64,000 nucleotides of DNA from Phycomyces nitens (lineage: Eukaryota; Mucoromycota; Mucoromycetes; Mucorales; Phycomycetaceae). The DNA is taken from contig JAHRBC010000002.1 in NCBI GenBank assembly GCA_022702545.1, positions 1,426,001 through 1,490,000 of the forward strand. The letters are read 5' to 3'. Below the pieces are notes generated by a model. It made no database searches and had not been told where the DNA came from. It worked only from the letters and a program-made list of their open reading frames with translations. Position 1 is the stretch's first letter. Every line of letters starts with the position of its first letter. A program made the translations under genes and the position numbers. Below are positions 45,926-57,438 of this stretch, one piece after another.

Positions 45926-47347
45926 TGGTTATGTGTATGAGGTAGACAAGAAAAGAAAGGTACAGGTAGTAATATGGATCAAAATCTGGAATAGAGGAAG
46001 AAAAGGTTCAAAAAAGGAAACGGGTACAAACAAGATAGTCACTTTGTTGTCAAAGTGACTACAAGAAAAAGAATGGGGAATGCTTTCACAAAAGTAAGAG
46101 CAAAGGGGATACAGATGGGATGAATACAAATATATGATATTAACTTCACCACAAGTGAATCAATAACAAAATACAGCACAGGGATATAAATGAGAATAAA
46201 ATAAAAATAAAAAGGGGAGTCAATCTTCCAAGAAGACTTGACTAATACAAAAAAATATAAAGAACAACCAATCTTCCACAAAGACTTGGTAAGAAACAGA
46301 AAATAACAGAAGAAATTTACAAGAAAGAATAAGGGATCAGACAACTTTGTCAGAGAAGAGACTTGTCACTGCAAAAAATAATCTAAATCATTACAATATT
46401 AAAAGTTTATAATTGTAATTTTATGTATTAATTTAATATCTGATAGATAAATTTTAATAAATACCCAGTCAGTATGTTAAAGAATAACTGACCAGATATT
46501 ATATATTAACATGTCAGATTTGAAAATTCGGTGTGAGCTTAGTTATAAAGATTGTGTATAAACTCTATTCCAAAAGCAAACATACATACTATTACAAATT
46601 AAGAATAAAAACATGCACTGTTTGAGAACACCTGTCTGAGAAGAACATATATCTAGGCACGTAATAACAGCAGTGTTTTGTATTTTTTTGATGACAATGA
46701 TTCAATCAATTGCTTCGGAAAAGCTGTTCTTTTTGGTATTAATTCTAAAAATAATATTCTCAATTGGAAATTGGTTTGTAGGAATATATTTTTATTTTTA
46801 TTTTTATTTTGAATAAAAAAGAATCACTCATAATAATAATTGCTCTATAATATTTATTCTAATATATATATATAATTTTTGATTGTATGAGAGAGATGTA
46901 GATACTTGCTTTATTGATATATTCTATAATAAATAGCAAATGCTATTAATATGATTTATTTTGATACTATTAATCAAATTATATAATACCTTGCTTCCTT
47001 GATTTGCTTGATATCTTTTTAGAGCTAGAGAATATTGTGAGAAAAATTATTAAATATTTATACCAGCTTACTTATTATATATAGTCCTTGGAAATGTTGA
47101 ATACTTTGATTTAATAAAGGCAAAGACAAACTTTTGAAATAGAATACTAAGTAGAGATAGCAATGAGTAAGAATATTAAAAAATATTTTTCAAGTATATA
47201 TACTTACTAGAGGTATGAATTTCTGGAGGGCGGCTATATAGATACATAACATTTCTAATAGAATATGTATCAGTAAGAATAATAATTGAATGTAATAAAG
47301 AACATAGTACTTATCTTTGTATACCAGAATGATTTTGATTTTGTTTG
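45926..47347. other. AT-rich region, possible left arm of another PT-type element
   Basis: No protein-coding gene. At 46367 the sequence reads CACTGCAAAAAATAATC, like a PT end. Minus-strand donor-like sites occur near 47205 and 47310, as in PT left arms. If it is a real end, its partner lies beyond the window or was lost. Confidence 0.3.
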
Positions 47348-47756
47348 CACTGGGAAAACGGTCCTGAAGTACAATGATAAGAAGTAACCTTTTAACCTAT
47401 GCAAAACTGGAGTGATTTTGTATCTCAGAAAGTTTTTCATATTCAGGTTAAAGATAAAGCTTTACTCTATCTTATTGGCTTAGACACAATAGACATATGA
47501 ATATCAATTTGTAAGATTATAAAGTTGTTGAGAATAAAGTAAATGTAACACTTGTTTCCTTATTAGAGAGGTTTGGGGATTTTATTTTCACTTTCACATT
47601 GTACGTCATTGTGACGTACCATTTTTTTATTTTCACTTTATTTTCGCTTTGTCTTCACATTTCCTTTTTTGAAAAACGCGTTTTAAATTCTATCAGTCAA
47701 ACTTCAATCCATAATACCTTTCTTTATTCTATTAAAAACACTTTACTTTATTAAAC

Positions 47757-49062
47757 ATGGAATCCACTCGTTATCTGGCAGCAGTTGCAATTCTCTACGA
47801 TGACATAAGCAATGCAATCATAGAGCAAGACGAGGCTGAAGACGAACTGTTCATTCGTTTGAACCGTGATTCCAGAGCTTATGCATTGCATACCCGACAG
47901 ACGCCTTTGGAGATCTCCTCATTGGACAATGACACTTGCAAGTCATTGTTCAGATTTACTTACACTGAGATTCAGCTGATAGCAAGAGTGTTGGGCTTCC
48001 CTGAGCAGGTTTCTTTCCGCAATGGAACAAGCCAAAACTTCTCATTGCACAGAGATCTATCACTTTCTATCATGCTTAGAAGGTTGTCATATCCTTCGCG
48101 GCTGATGGACTTGGCTTTATTGTTTAAGATGAACAAGACAACCATTAGTGTTGTCTTCAATTCTATGATTGGATTGCTGTATAGCCGGTACCATGAAGGG
48201 ATCAGATTCAACAAAAGGCATCTGCATCCCTTCAACCTTGCGAGATTTTCTGATGCCACAGAAAGAAAAGGTAAGTAATTGATTTTGCAAAAGACACTTG
48301 ATAATGGTGCCATCTCTAATTATGTATCTTTTATCAAGGATCTTGCTACAAAGGGGTCATTGGATTCATCGACGGTATGCTGAATGGCATAGCACGTCCA
48401 GTCAGGCACCAGGAGCGTGTCTACAATGGCCATGTTGTATGTATCCTAAATAACTATATAAAACTTCAGGACTTTAATTGTTAAATTCTGTGATTATTTA
48501 GCGATACCATGGTCTAAAATATCAAGGTATCGTAACGCCAGATGGCATAACAGCCAGCCTGAGTGGACCTTTTGCAGGATCTGTCCACGACCAGAGTATG
48601 CTGGTGGACCGCGGCATGATTGGTGAACTCCGGGAAAGCTTGGACAAGAGAGGTGATGGTGGAGAACTGTATGCCATTTATGGCGATCCTGCATACAGTT
48701 CTTCCGACATTCTCATCAAGCCTTTCCGGAATAGTAAGTTTGTAATGAATTATTATATAGTAAATGTATTAATCTTTTCCATTACAGGCCAGACAATGCC
48801 TAGGGTTGAGAAAGACATCAACAACACGATGTCTACTCTCAGGATTGTGGTTGAATGGGAGTTTGGCCATGTTGCTAATTTGTTTGCCTTTGTCCGGTAT
48901 AGACCAGGGCAAAAGGCATTGCTGAGCAAGTGTGCTCATTTTTATTTGGTTGCTACACTGATGAAAAACATACACATTTGTGTTAATAGTGGGCAAACAT
49001 CAAAAAACTTTGATATTAGCCCACCATCACTTCAAGAGTATATTTCTGAGATAACGCCATAA
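47757..49062 (+). CDS. PIF/Harbinger transposase (DDE nuclease), intact
   Basis: Exons 47757-48270, 48339-48433, 48502-48733 and 48788-49062 join to 371 aa. The N-terminal half contains a helix-turn-helix-like region (LSLSIMLRRLSYPSRLMDL, FKMNKTTIS). The DDE_Tnp_4-type nuclease follows: first Asp in VIGFIDGM, ARPVRHQERVYNGH, GLKYQGIVTPDG, SGPFAGSVHDQSM, second Asp in YGDPAYS and the Glu in IVVEWEFG. Length and motif order are normal for Harbinger. No stop or shift is seen. It should act with the SANT-like partner at 49235-50235, as in known Harbinger systems. Confidence 0.94.
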
Positions 49063-49130
49063 TAAAAATAATACCTTTAAACATACTGTATACTTATAAC
49101 ATATATTTATTTATTGTTTTTGTGTCTAAT

Positions 49131-49213
49131 ACTAGGGGAGACAAAAAAAGGGACTAGGAGAGAGAAAAAAAAGGGGACTAGGGGAGACAAAAAAAAAGGA
49201 CTAGGGGAGAGGG
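49131..49213 (+). repeat. Short purine-rich tandem repeat between the Harbinger genes
   Basis: About 3.5 copies of a 22-25 bp unit built on ACTAGGGGAGACAAAAAAAG. It lies between the two convergent Harbinger genes; it may mark their shared terminator region. Confidence 0.85.
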
Positions 49214-49234
49214 TGTTGACTGTTACAAAGGCAT

Positions 49235-50235
49235 TTATGGCAACTGTCTATTTGCCTTCTCTAAAAAAGCATTTAGGTTACCGATCATTCCACGAAGATC
49301 GGTATGCAGCAGGAGAGACTGCTGCTGCATGATGTTTTGTGTCTCCAGGACTGCCAGAAGACGCTGGTTTGTCTTCTTCTGTTCTTCCAACAGCCCATCT
49401 TGCTTCTCTGCATATTTTGCAATGGTTGCAGAGGCACGCTCCATTATATTGATGGCCCTTGCCTCATGGGCCATCTTCTCACCAGTGGTCTTCATTATGA
49501 CCTCCAAGTCATGCTTCTTACTTGACATATATGAACCTGGGTTCATACGGGCTCGCTTTGACTGTGGCTCACCCAACATCTCGTCCTCATCGTCATCACT
49601 GGTTCTGTCAAAAACTATATCCGGGCCACCTGCCAACATCTGATTGACGTTTATTTCGTCAGCAATTGATGTGGTTCTTCTTTCCATCCCACATTGAGAG
49701 TTAGAGACCAAGTAGGCCTGCTCAACTCGTTTTTTGGCAGCTGCCTTAGTGAGATTCTCGTCAGCCATGGCTCTGGACTCCTCACTTCTTTCCATCTTTG
49801 TATATAAAAATGTTATGATATGTGTAAGTGATAGCCTGAATGTGGATAATCAAAATTTATTATTATAAAAATAGAGTTTCTTACCAAAGAGATGAGTGAA
49901 CACACAAGATGTTCAAGTCTTGTCTCGGAGTCATTGCTTCCTGTCCCATAGGTAAGATCGTGGACGATCTTCTCTTTCATTGCCTTGGTAAGACTATCGA
50001 TCTTCCTGTCGATGGCTGTCTTTCCAAGCTTCTTGCACTCTTGGTCTGTTTGATTGACTGCATTATATACATTTTCCCATGCAGCTGCCTTTTCACCTCT
50101 TTTCAAATCAAAAGGGTGGAACTCGATTGTTGCTTCAATAGCAGCAATTTCGCGGTTGGCGGTCCACTTGCCGTAAGCTCTACCATTTCCATTGCTAGAA
50201 AAAGAGGAAGAGGTGTTTGCAAATTCGTTGGACAT
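49235..50235 (-). CDS. Harbinger Myb/SANT-like DNA-binding partner, intact
   Basis: Exons 50235-49885 and 49795-49235 give 303 aa. The N-terminal part has the Myb/SANT-like pattern of three spaced aromatic residues and helices (YGKWTANREIAAIEATIEF, WENVYNAVNQTDQEC). The middle is polar with a nuclear-localisation-like SKRARMN. The C-terminus is a long coiled coil (AKYAEKQDGLLEEQKKTNQR through LNAFLEKANRQ). In Harbinger elements this second gene is needed for nuclear import of the nuclease and for binding the element ends (family knowledge). Confidence 0.85.
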
Positions 50236-51094
50236 TTTGTTTTATGGGTTTTGGGAGTATTTGAGTATATATGAGAATATAAAAGCATGCCTAATTTCTT
50301 AAACTCTTCTTCTTTTATAGTAGTTAGAATATCATGACATCTTCTAAGTATCATAACTCATTTTATATATCCTCGGCATAGTATATGCTCCCTTTGTTCT
50401 TCTCAGACTACATATATCCTCCAAAGGAGTACAGTTCACTTTGGAGGATTTCTTTCAACCCTTGCACAAGGCATACCCTTGTGCATTGTATTTCATCATC
50501 GATACTGCTTAGAAGAGTTTTACAATAAATTGGTATATGCCTCTCTAGTGCCAAAGACTTTAGTTAAAGCAGTAATAGAATCTTTATTCTTATCTACCTT
50601 TATTTATTGATCAAGCCCTTATTATCTTGTTTTATTCATCTATCCCACTGTCACCAACTTGTAACCACTCTTAGCAATACTTATACATATACTTCTTGAT
50701 ATATTTATCTTTTATATATGCATTTTACTATATTTTTTTACTTTTAGATATACCTGAGCACTATCACAGTGTCCTACCCCTTCTATTGTATACGTTTTGC
50801 CTTTTGAACTTGTTGGAAACTATCATTTATCAATTGTATCTGTCAAAATTACCACGGCAAAAACTAATTCGTCAGATTTATCCTTTTCTGTAATATTATT
50901 GGATGTTTCGGCTAAATACCAAAGGGAAAATAAGAGAATTATTTTCTCATTTTGTACTTTTAATGCGAGTTATTTTCCCTTTTTTGTGCTACCTCGGAGC
51001 TTAAACCATCGAAAAATAGCCTTTTATGGGAATGCGAAAGTGAAAATAAAATCCCCAAACCTCTCTATTATCTTAATATTCAAAAGCATACAAT

Positions 51095-54000
51095 ATGTCT
51101 TCTATTACTCAACTTCGCAACAAGGCCTGTTATTGCACTAAATGCAATGGTAACGCCCAAGGTTACAGTCTGGTAACAAAGAGAACCTCTCAGTGTCATA
51201 ATAAGAGAGCAAGAATTGACGAACTTGAAAGAATTGTGATGGGTATGATGATTTTGGTATTGTTTTTTGGCCCTTGTATAATAACACGGTTTTTTATTAA
51301 ACACAGAAAGACAAAGAGAAATGGTGGAGATTGATATTGAACATAAGGAATATTTATTTGAAGAGCAGCAGATAGTAACAAGCTATTGTATTCTATATGT
51401 AGCTATCACAACCCATCAATCCGGTTCTATGGAAAGACAGAATGATTTTTCCCACTCACCCGTCATGGAATCTGAGCTGATGCTGGATGGCAATGATTCA
51501 GCTGCCAATGAGGTGAATGGCAATGACAGCAACAATGAAGAGGAGAGCAATGCCGAAGACAGTGATGGTGACGACGTTGAGGAGATTGAAGTTGAGGATC
51601 TTAGCAGTGAAGGCGAGTGTTGAATAAAGAAAAAAGAACCTGAAAAAATTGAGTGTTAATAATTATCATTTTAAAATAGACCCCTTTTCCTCCCCCGAGA
51701 TGCCAGAGAATCCAGTGCACAGGTCCATTGCCATATTCGTGGTCCTGTTTGCATCCCGCTACGTGGTCAACAAGGGTGCTGTTGTCTTGATCGAGTTCAT
51801 CAACGAGCTCTTGAAGATCTACGAGCAGGATTTCCAATTGCCCTCTAGCCTTCCTGGTCTCCAAAAGATGACGGGTTTCTCAGCCTTGACCAAAGGAATA
51901 AAGAAATCTGTTGTGTGCCAGGATTGCCACAAGGTGTACGAGGAAGCTGGGTCTGTTCCTGAGTTCTGTAACTCATCCAAGGTTGGTTCCCGCTCTTCCT
52001 GTGGGTGCAAGTTGATGAAGGCGTCCTCTTCTGGTACTTTGGTTCCAAGACGCCAATTCCACTATCAGTCCGTCAAGCAGGCGTTGTGTCCTTTTCCTCC
52101 GCCCGGATTTTGAGGCCAATATCCGCCATTGGAACAAAGAGCTTAAGGTCATGGACACCATGTGCGATGTGTACAATGATGCCATGTGGAAGGACCTGAA
52201 GGATAAGGATGGTGTCTCCTTTGTCGCTGACCCACGTTCATTGATGCTGACATTGAACATCAATTGGTTTCAGCCATTCGATGGGGTGACTTATTCCTGT
52301 GGAGCAATCTACTTTGCAATAAACAATCTTCCTAGGGCTGAGCGGTTCAAGCCCGAGAATATCATCCTTGTTGGCCTGATGCCTGGGCCGAAGGAGCCAA
52401 AATCAGACGAGATAAACAGCTACCTGGAGCCGCTGGTCAATGACCTGAACCAGCTGTACGTTGGTGTTTCCATCCCAACATTTGAGTGCCCTTCTTCTGT
52501 GGTTGTCCGTGCTGCCTTGATGATGGTCGCCTGAGACATCCCTGCTGCCAGGAAGACTAGTGGCTTCACAGCCCATAACAGCACTCAGGCATGCTATAAG
52601 TGCAGTCGCAGTTTCTCCCGTCTGGAAGGCACGAGCCATGTGGACTTTCGTGGGTTCGAGTTTGTCAAGTGGAGGCTTGCCAATGGTGAAGAAAACCGGG
52701 TGCATGCTGAGGAGTGGAAGAGTGCAAGTACGCCCTCAGAAAGGCACCAGCTGGAGGTCGAAAATGGTGTTCAATGGTCGCAGCTGCACCGCCTTGGATA
52801 CTTTGATCTAGTACGTGGAACGATCATTGATCCCATGCACAACCTATTCCTGGGTACGGCCAAGAGGATGGTCGAGACATGGACCGCCAGTGGTCTGATC
52901 ACAGACCGGGATCTTTGTCAGATGCAAAAGGTGGCAGAGACAATGGTGTTGCCTGTGGGATATACCATGTTGAAGATGAAGATCGGAAAGGGGTTTCCCC
53001 AAATGAAAGCCGATGAGTGGAAGTCCTGGGTGTTGATTTACTCTCCTGTTCTGCTGCGGCCTGTTCTTTCTGGAACAAAGTTCAAGAATTGGATCAGCTT
53101 TGTTGATGCCTGCCGTCTCCTCACCAAGCCTACCATCACTTTTGACGAACTTGATGAGGCCCATAGTCACCTGGAGAAGTTCGGTCGGGAGTGTGAACAA
53201 CAATACCCTAGTACCATCCTCACCTGCAACATGCACCTACACCTCCATCTTCGCAACACTGTTCGTGATTTTGGACCAGTGTATGGTTATTGGCTCTTTG
53301 GGTTCGAGCGATATAATGGGTTGTTGAAGAATGTTGATACAAACAGGAGAGATGGGTTTGAATCAACATACATAAAAAGTTTTACTGAAAATATGTATAA
53401 GGGTGATCTTGTGCAAAGACTTACATGTCAGAGCCAAGTCCCCTTCAAAGTACTATTGAAAAAACTCACCTCCTTGTCCAATACTTTTATAGTAGCCCCA
53501 GCCCCAGCACCAGCACCTCAACGCCGTTTCCGTCTTGATGCATTCCTGCAAGCCTCGTTGGATGTCAGTCTTACGATTAAGGGTAACGAAGCTCTCCCTC
53601 CGTCAGCATTACCTTTACCAACAGCAACAGCAACAACACAGATGGGTGATATCGACTATCCCCATCTCCTAGAATATTACAAGAGAGCATATGACAATGA
53701 GCACCTTGTTGACTACCTCCATGCATCTTCATCACCATTCTTTGTCAATGACCGAATCACAAAGATCAAGGCCATTGATCTTCTTGGTCAGACATACAAG
53801 GGCAAAGGTGGATCTGGCAGTCGCGGGTCATATATCCAAGCTCTTTTTCTGGATTTCGAGGGTAGAAAGACAAACACGTACACAGGAGAAATCCAATACC
53901 TGTTCGCCCACAACTTCGTTCCTCCTCCCAGCCCCTCCAACAGCCGCCCTCATTTCCACCACAAGCAACATGTGTTTGCATTCGTCCACTGGCTTGTTCC

Positions 54001-54184
54001 AGATCCTGACAATCTCAGACCAGTTGAGCAAGTTGACGTCTGCCTCCCTGGTTTTGTGCCAAACACGTTCGACAGCATCTTGCCAGTGCACAGGATTCTC
54101 TTGGAAGTGGCTATGGCCGAATTAAAAATTGAAAACAACGCAAGGATGCTGGTCATTCCACTGCCAAAAAAAATATATGCATAA
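51095..54184 (+). pseudogene. T4: Tnp2/Plavaka-like transposase of PT-4, frameshift and stop
   Basis: Exon 1 starts at 51095 (MSSITQLRNKACYCTKC, GYSLVTKRTSQCH), with its last Cys/His variant altered (QCH for RH). Acidic exons span 51311-51610. The large exon starts at 51680 and continues to 54184. The donor before it reads GAAG/GCGAGT, a GC donor. Near 52092 a one-base loss shifts the frame before LFLRPDFEANIRHW, and TGA at 52532-52534 replaces the Cys of ACDIPA. Otherwise all core motifs are present: NINWFQPFDGVTYSCG, VGLMPGPKE, IDPMHNLFLGTAKRMVETW, NMHLHLHL, YGYWLFGFERYNG, ending VIPLPKKIYA. Its promoter has been separated from the element end by Harbinger. Confidence 0.88.
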
Positions 54185-54317
54185 ATACAAATAAAACTTT
54201 TCTCTCTCTCTCTCTTTTAAAGAAGCAAAAAACAAAACAAAGCCAAGTAAAATATACATATAGTCCAAATAGCGCATATGTGAAACAGGGTGAAAATTAA
54301 GAGAAAAAGAAAACGTT

Positions 54318-55504
54318 TTATTGTCTCAGTGACCATTGAGGAAGGGAGGAAGAAAGCCCCTCAGGGACTGCTAAATCCGCAACGCGGCCAAATACTCTTG
54401 GGAGCATTTGGCGCATGTTGACACCCAAGCCAAGGAGCGAGTACGAGTCCAACAACTCAATCAACTGATTGAACTAATATACATTCATTAGAATATTATT
54501 TTATGATTCAAAAGCAATAAAAAAATTTATTTAAATAATATGTTACCTCATCGCTCCTCCAGCCTGGGCGTACTGTGCGGATCATCCGCCAGCCAGGAAC
54601 TCCAGGAAACTCATCCTCAGACTCACCCTCAGACATTGCTGCCTTTTGGATGAGTGCTGAGCAATCATTGCCTATCGCATTGTCAATGGCATCCTTGTTG
54701 GAGAGGTATGCCATTCGACGGCGATGGAAATGCTAATCAAACATATGTTTAATATTGTTTTTCAATCTCAAGTCTTTTAGATGCTATACTATTACATACA
54801 TCAGCTTCCCGGCCGGCTTTTCTGGCACGAGCATTTGCGGCTACCCGTGCCTCAGGAGATGCCCTCTCCTGGCGACGCCTTCCGCAAAAGTTCCGGTAGA
54901 CACTGTCCCGAAGATCCCTTTGGTGCAAGCCAGTGTTGATGAACGTTGGGCCCAGGTAGGCAAGGAGTTCAAGAACCAACTCCTTGTTGGGAGATTCATT
55001 GAAATGAACCTCCGTTCTCCACCTGGGCCTGTTGTTGTTGGCTTGCACCATAGCCGGGTTGTTTGACCTGAAATTGGGCCTCCACAGATAGTCTCGTATA
55101 TGTCGCTATTAAATTTTTATAAGCCAATGAATTGGTAAGCTATTGAGAATATTAATACTTACAAACGCTTCTGTGGCGGCACCAGGGTTATACTCCACCA
55201 CAGCCGGGATGATGGGAGCTGGGCCAGTGGCAGGGATGGCAACAGGACCAGGAGCAGGGCCAACAATAGTGAATAGCTCCTCACCAAAGGCAGAAGCAAG
55301 CTCGGCGGCAGGAACTGCACTGTTGTTGGCAGCCACCAACTCAGCCAAACTGTCAATAGCCTCGACAGTACTGGCGTTGCCTTTGATGCTGGTGCCAATG
55401 CGAGAATCTACCCTGACAAGGATGTTTTGAATATCCCGCAAGGTCTCCAACAATTGGAGTTGCTCATTGGTTGAGCGAGAAGTGGGAGTGGATCTTGGTG
55501 CCAT
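54318..55504 (-). CDS. P4: PT-family partner protein, intact
   Basis: Exons 55504-55163 (342 nt), 55105-54800 (306), 54732-54547 (186) and 54473-54318 (156) join in phase 0 to 329 aa. Exon 1 starts MAPRSTPTSRSTN and is rich in Ala/Pro (VGPAPGPVAIPATGPAPI) instead of a long coiled coil, though LLETLRDIQNILVRVDSRI is heptad-like. Exon 2 has RHIRDYLWRPNFRSNNPAMV and a basic tail (CGRRRQERAS, ARKAGREAD). Exon 3 has HFHRRRMAYL, MSEGESEDE and TVRPGWRSDE at the splice site. Exon 4 ends SSSLPQWSLRQ. It is the most diverged P, yet exon 2 keeps exactly 306 nt. It converges on T4, with 133 bp between the stops. Confidence 0.85.
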
Positions 55505-55861
55505 GGTCTATAGAATATCATATGTTTTCAAAATTAGCTTTATATTCTCTTTATAAATTATAGACTCTACTCTTTACATACAAAATACTTGGTTTGCGAG
55601 TGCAGGAGGGTCGATTCAATTGTAAATAGATGGTCTTTATATACACAGATGAGTTTAATAAACAGATTCCTAATTACCCTTTGTATACACTGTATAAATT
55701 AATAAAAAAATAATTTTGGATCTCTGCTTGAAATTAAATATCATTTCTTTCTTTCTTTTTGTTCTATCTCTACGTGGGTTTCTAATAAGACATTCTTTAT
55801 ACTAACAAATTAATGGCTTCTTTATAAATGTATACTCATCCCAATACATTCTCTCTACATT

Positions 55862-56515
55862 GCCCATCTAGACTAATCATGGTCAGTTACATGTGCCGGT
55901 GCCATCTTGCAAGTTATTCTGATTGTCTCTTTCTATCCTGTAGACCTCTTCCACTTGTACAGCCTATTATATGGTGCCATCATCAGTGCCAGGGTAAATA
56001 AAATCTTTTCGTGTCGAATTTCTTTTTTTCTCAACGTTTGTTATTCTACAATAGGCCGCCGCCATCACTGTCTACCCCATCTGCCTCCTTCATCATCTAC
56101 GACTGGTTATCATAATGGTAATGCCGTTTCTTGGTCTTTGTGCTTTTCCCTAATATTATTCTGGCTATTTACTAATACTTTTCTATATTCTTAAAAAGTT
56201 ATTGTTGGCCGCCATATACCATCCCTCTACTATAATCGCCAACTCTGTTTTTGGTATGTAAATCGATTTTTCTATCACTCAATTCACCCATATTAATTTA
56301 TTTTATCCCATCTCTAGTCAATCTAATCATACAAGATGCCATGCCGCACAACTCAGCCCCTCTTTGCCCATTCTTATCCAATCCTTGCAATGTAAGTATA
56401 ATATCCCTTGCATCTTGAATAGCACCTGCACTTTTGAATATATGTCACTAATATAACTTTTATTATATCAGAATACTACTGCAACCACCCAAATTGCTGC
56501 CGGACCCTATTTTCA
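55862..56515 (+). CDS. Possible third gene in the PT-4 long arm: small hydrophobic multi-exon protein
   Basis: Short segments bounded by GT-AG pairs (about 55907-55995, 56056-56119, 56199-56254, 56319-56391 and 56472-56515) can be joined in one open frame. The product is hydrophobic, with likely membrane segments (VDLFHLYSLLYGAIISAR, AAITVYPICLLHHLRLVIIM, LLLAAIYHPSTIIANSVF), then PLCPFLSNPCNNTTATT. No family recognised. The start (about 55907, or an upstream exon at 55879) and the end are uncertain. It runs outward from P4 to the TIR, like the intron-dense arms in the other PT copies. It could be a captured host gene fragment, a third element gene or chance. Confidence 0.35.
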
Positions 56516-56519
56516 GGTA

Positions 56520-57438
56520 TTGTTCAGTAGAGAAGTATCCGATCCAAGTAATATCAAATAGGCTGGTAGAAGCGGCAAGGATAGACAGTAATAGTATTAG
56601 AGCTTGTGTATAGAACAATTCTATTCTTTCCAATAAACACAAATATAAACCATAAACCTTTTAAGTACGGGGTATAAAATGATGGAAAGAGTAATTATTG
56701 CTTGATTATACAATAATGAGTTTCAAAGAGTGGTCAATACTGGCAGTTTGAATGGGTAAACAATAATAAACCCTCACTATTAGCGTATGAAAAACAACAA
56801 TAAGATCGCCCTTTCAAGATGTAAACACAATACCTGTACACCAAAAACATAATGTCGGATATAACAATTGAGTATATCAAGTCAGTTAAGCATGTCAAAA
56901 ATGCTAACAAACCTTTGTTCCGTTCGCTGTCACAACTTTTACCATGTTTATTTCGAGTCTTACAACCTGATAGGAACCTAGGTTCTCCTATCTGTCATAT
57001 CTGTGTTTTACTATAGAAAATTCGCGACTTTTCACATATTTATTTACAGTTTTACACATGATCTACTTTTACCGTTTTCCCAGTGTTGCCAGGAGTATAT
57101 ATGGCAAACCGCGCTTTAGAAGAAGTACTTGGATGATAATAAAAAGTAGAGAAAGAAAAAAAATGGATGAATAAAAAACAATCCTTGAAATAGCCGTAGA
57201 ATCTGAGAGATGATTACATATATTTTTTTTGAAAATAAAAAAATAAAAATATGTTTGTTGTGAATACCAAGTATGCAAAAAAGGTGATTAACACACTGTG
57301 CGCAAACCCAGTCTGTAATATTCGTTGTACTCTCAGTGCTACATGAATGGTTTAGGAAATAAAAATATAAAAACAATAGAAATAGGCATACTCATAAAAG
57401 ATATTATTTTATAAAACAAATGAATATTTAGTTATATG
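56520..57438. other. PT-4 terminal arm and flank to PT-5
   Basis: 56520-57085 is the AT-rich subterminal part of PT-4. 57086-57438 is the host or older-element sequence between PT-4 and PT-5. No gene or RNA recognised. Confidence 0.5.

Larger units (their letters stand above)
47564..51067. mobile_element. PIF/Harbinger DNA transposon, apparently intact
   Basis: The TIRs begin TAGAGAGGTTTGGGGATT at both ends and extend about 31 bp. The flanks show TTAT on both sides (47560-47563 and 51068-51071), compatible with the TTA/TAA target of this superfamily. It is 3504 bp with the two genes expected of Harbinger elements: a DDE nuclease (plus) and a Myb/SANT-like DNA-binding protein (minus), convergent. 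It lies 27 bp upstream of the T4 start codon. Confidence 0.94.
47348..57085. mobile_element. PT-4: two-gene CACTA/Plavaka-like transposon carrying a Harbinger insertion
   Basis: Both ends read CACTGGGAAAACGGT (15 bp identical). The TSD is TTG at 47345-47347 and 57086-57088. Without the 3.5-kb Harbinger element it is about 6.2 kb. Contents in order: TIR, Harbinger, T4 (plus), P4 (minus), long arm, TIR. T4 is broken and P4 is intact. Confidence 0.93.
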
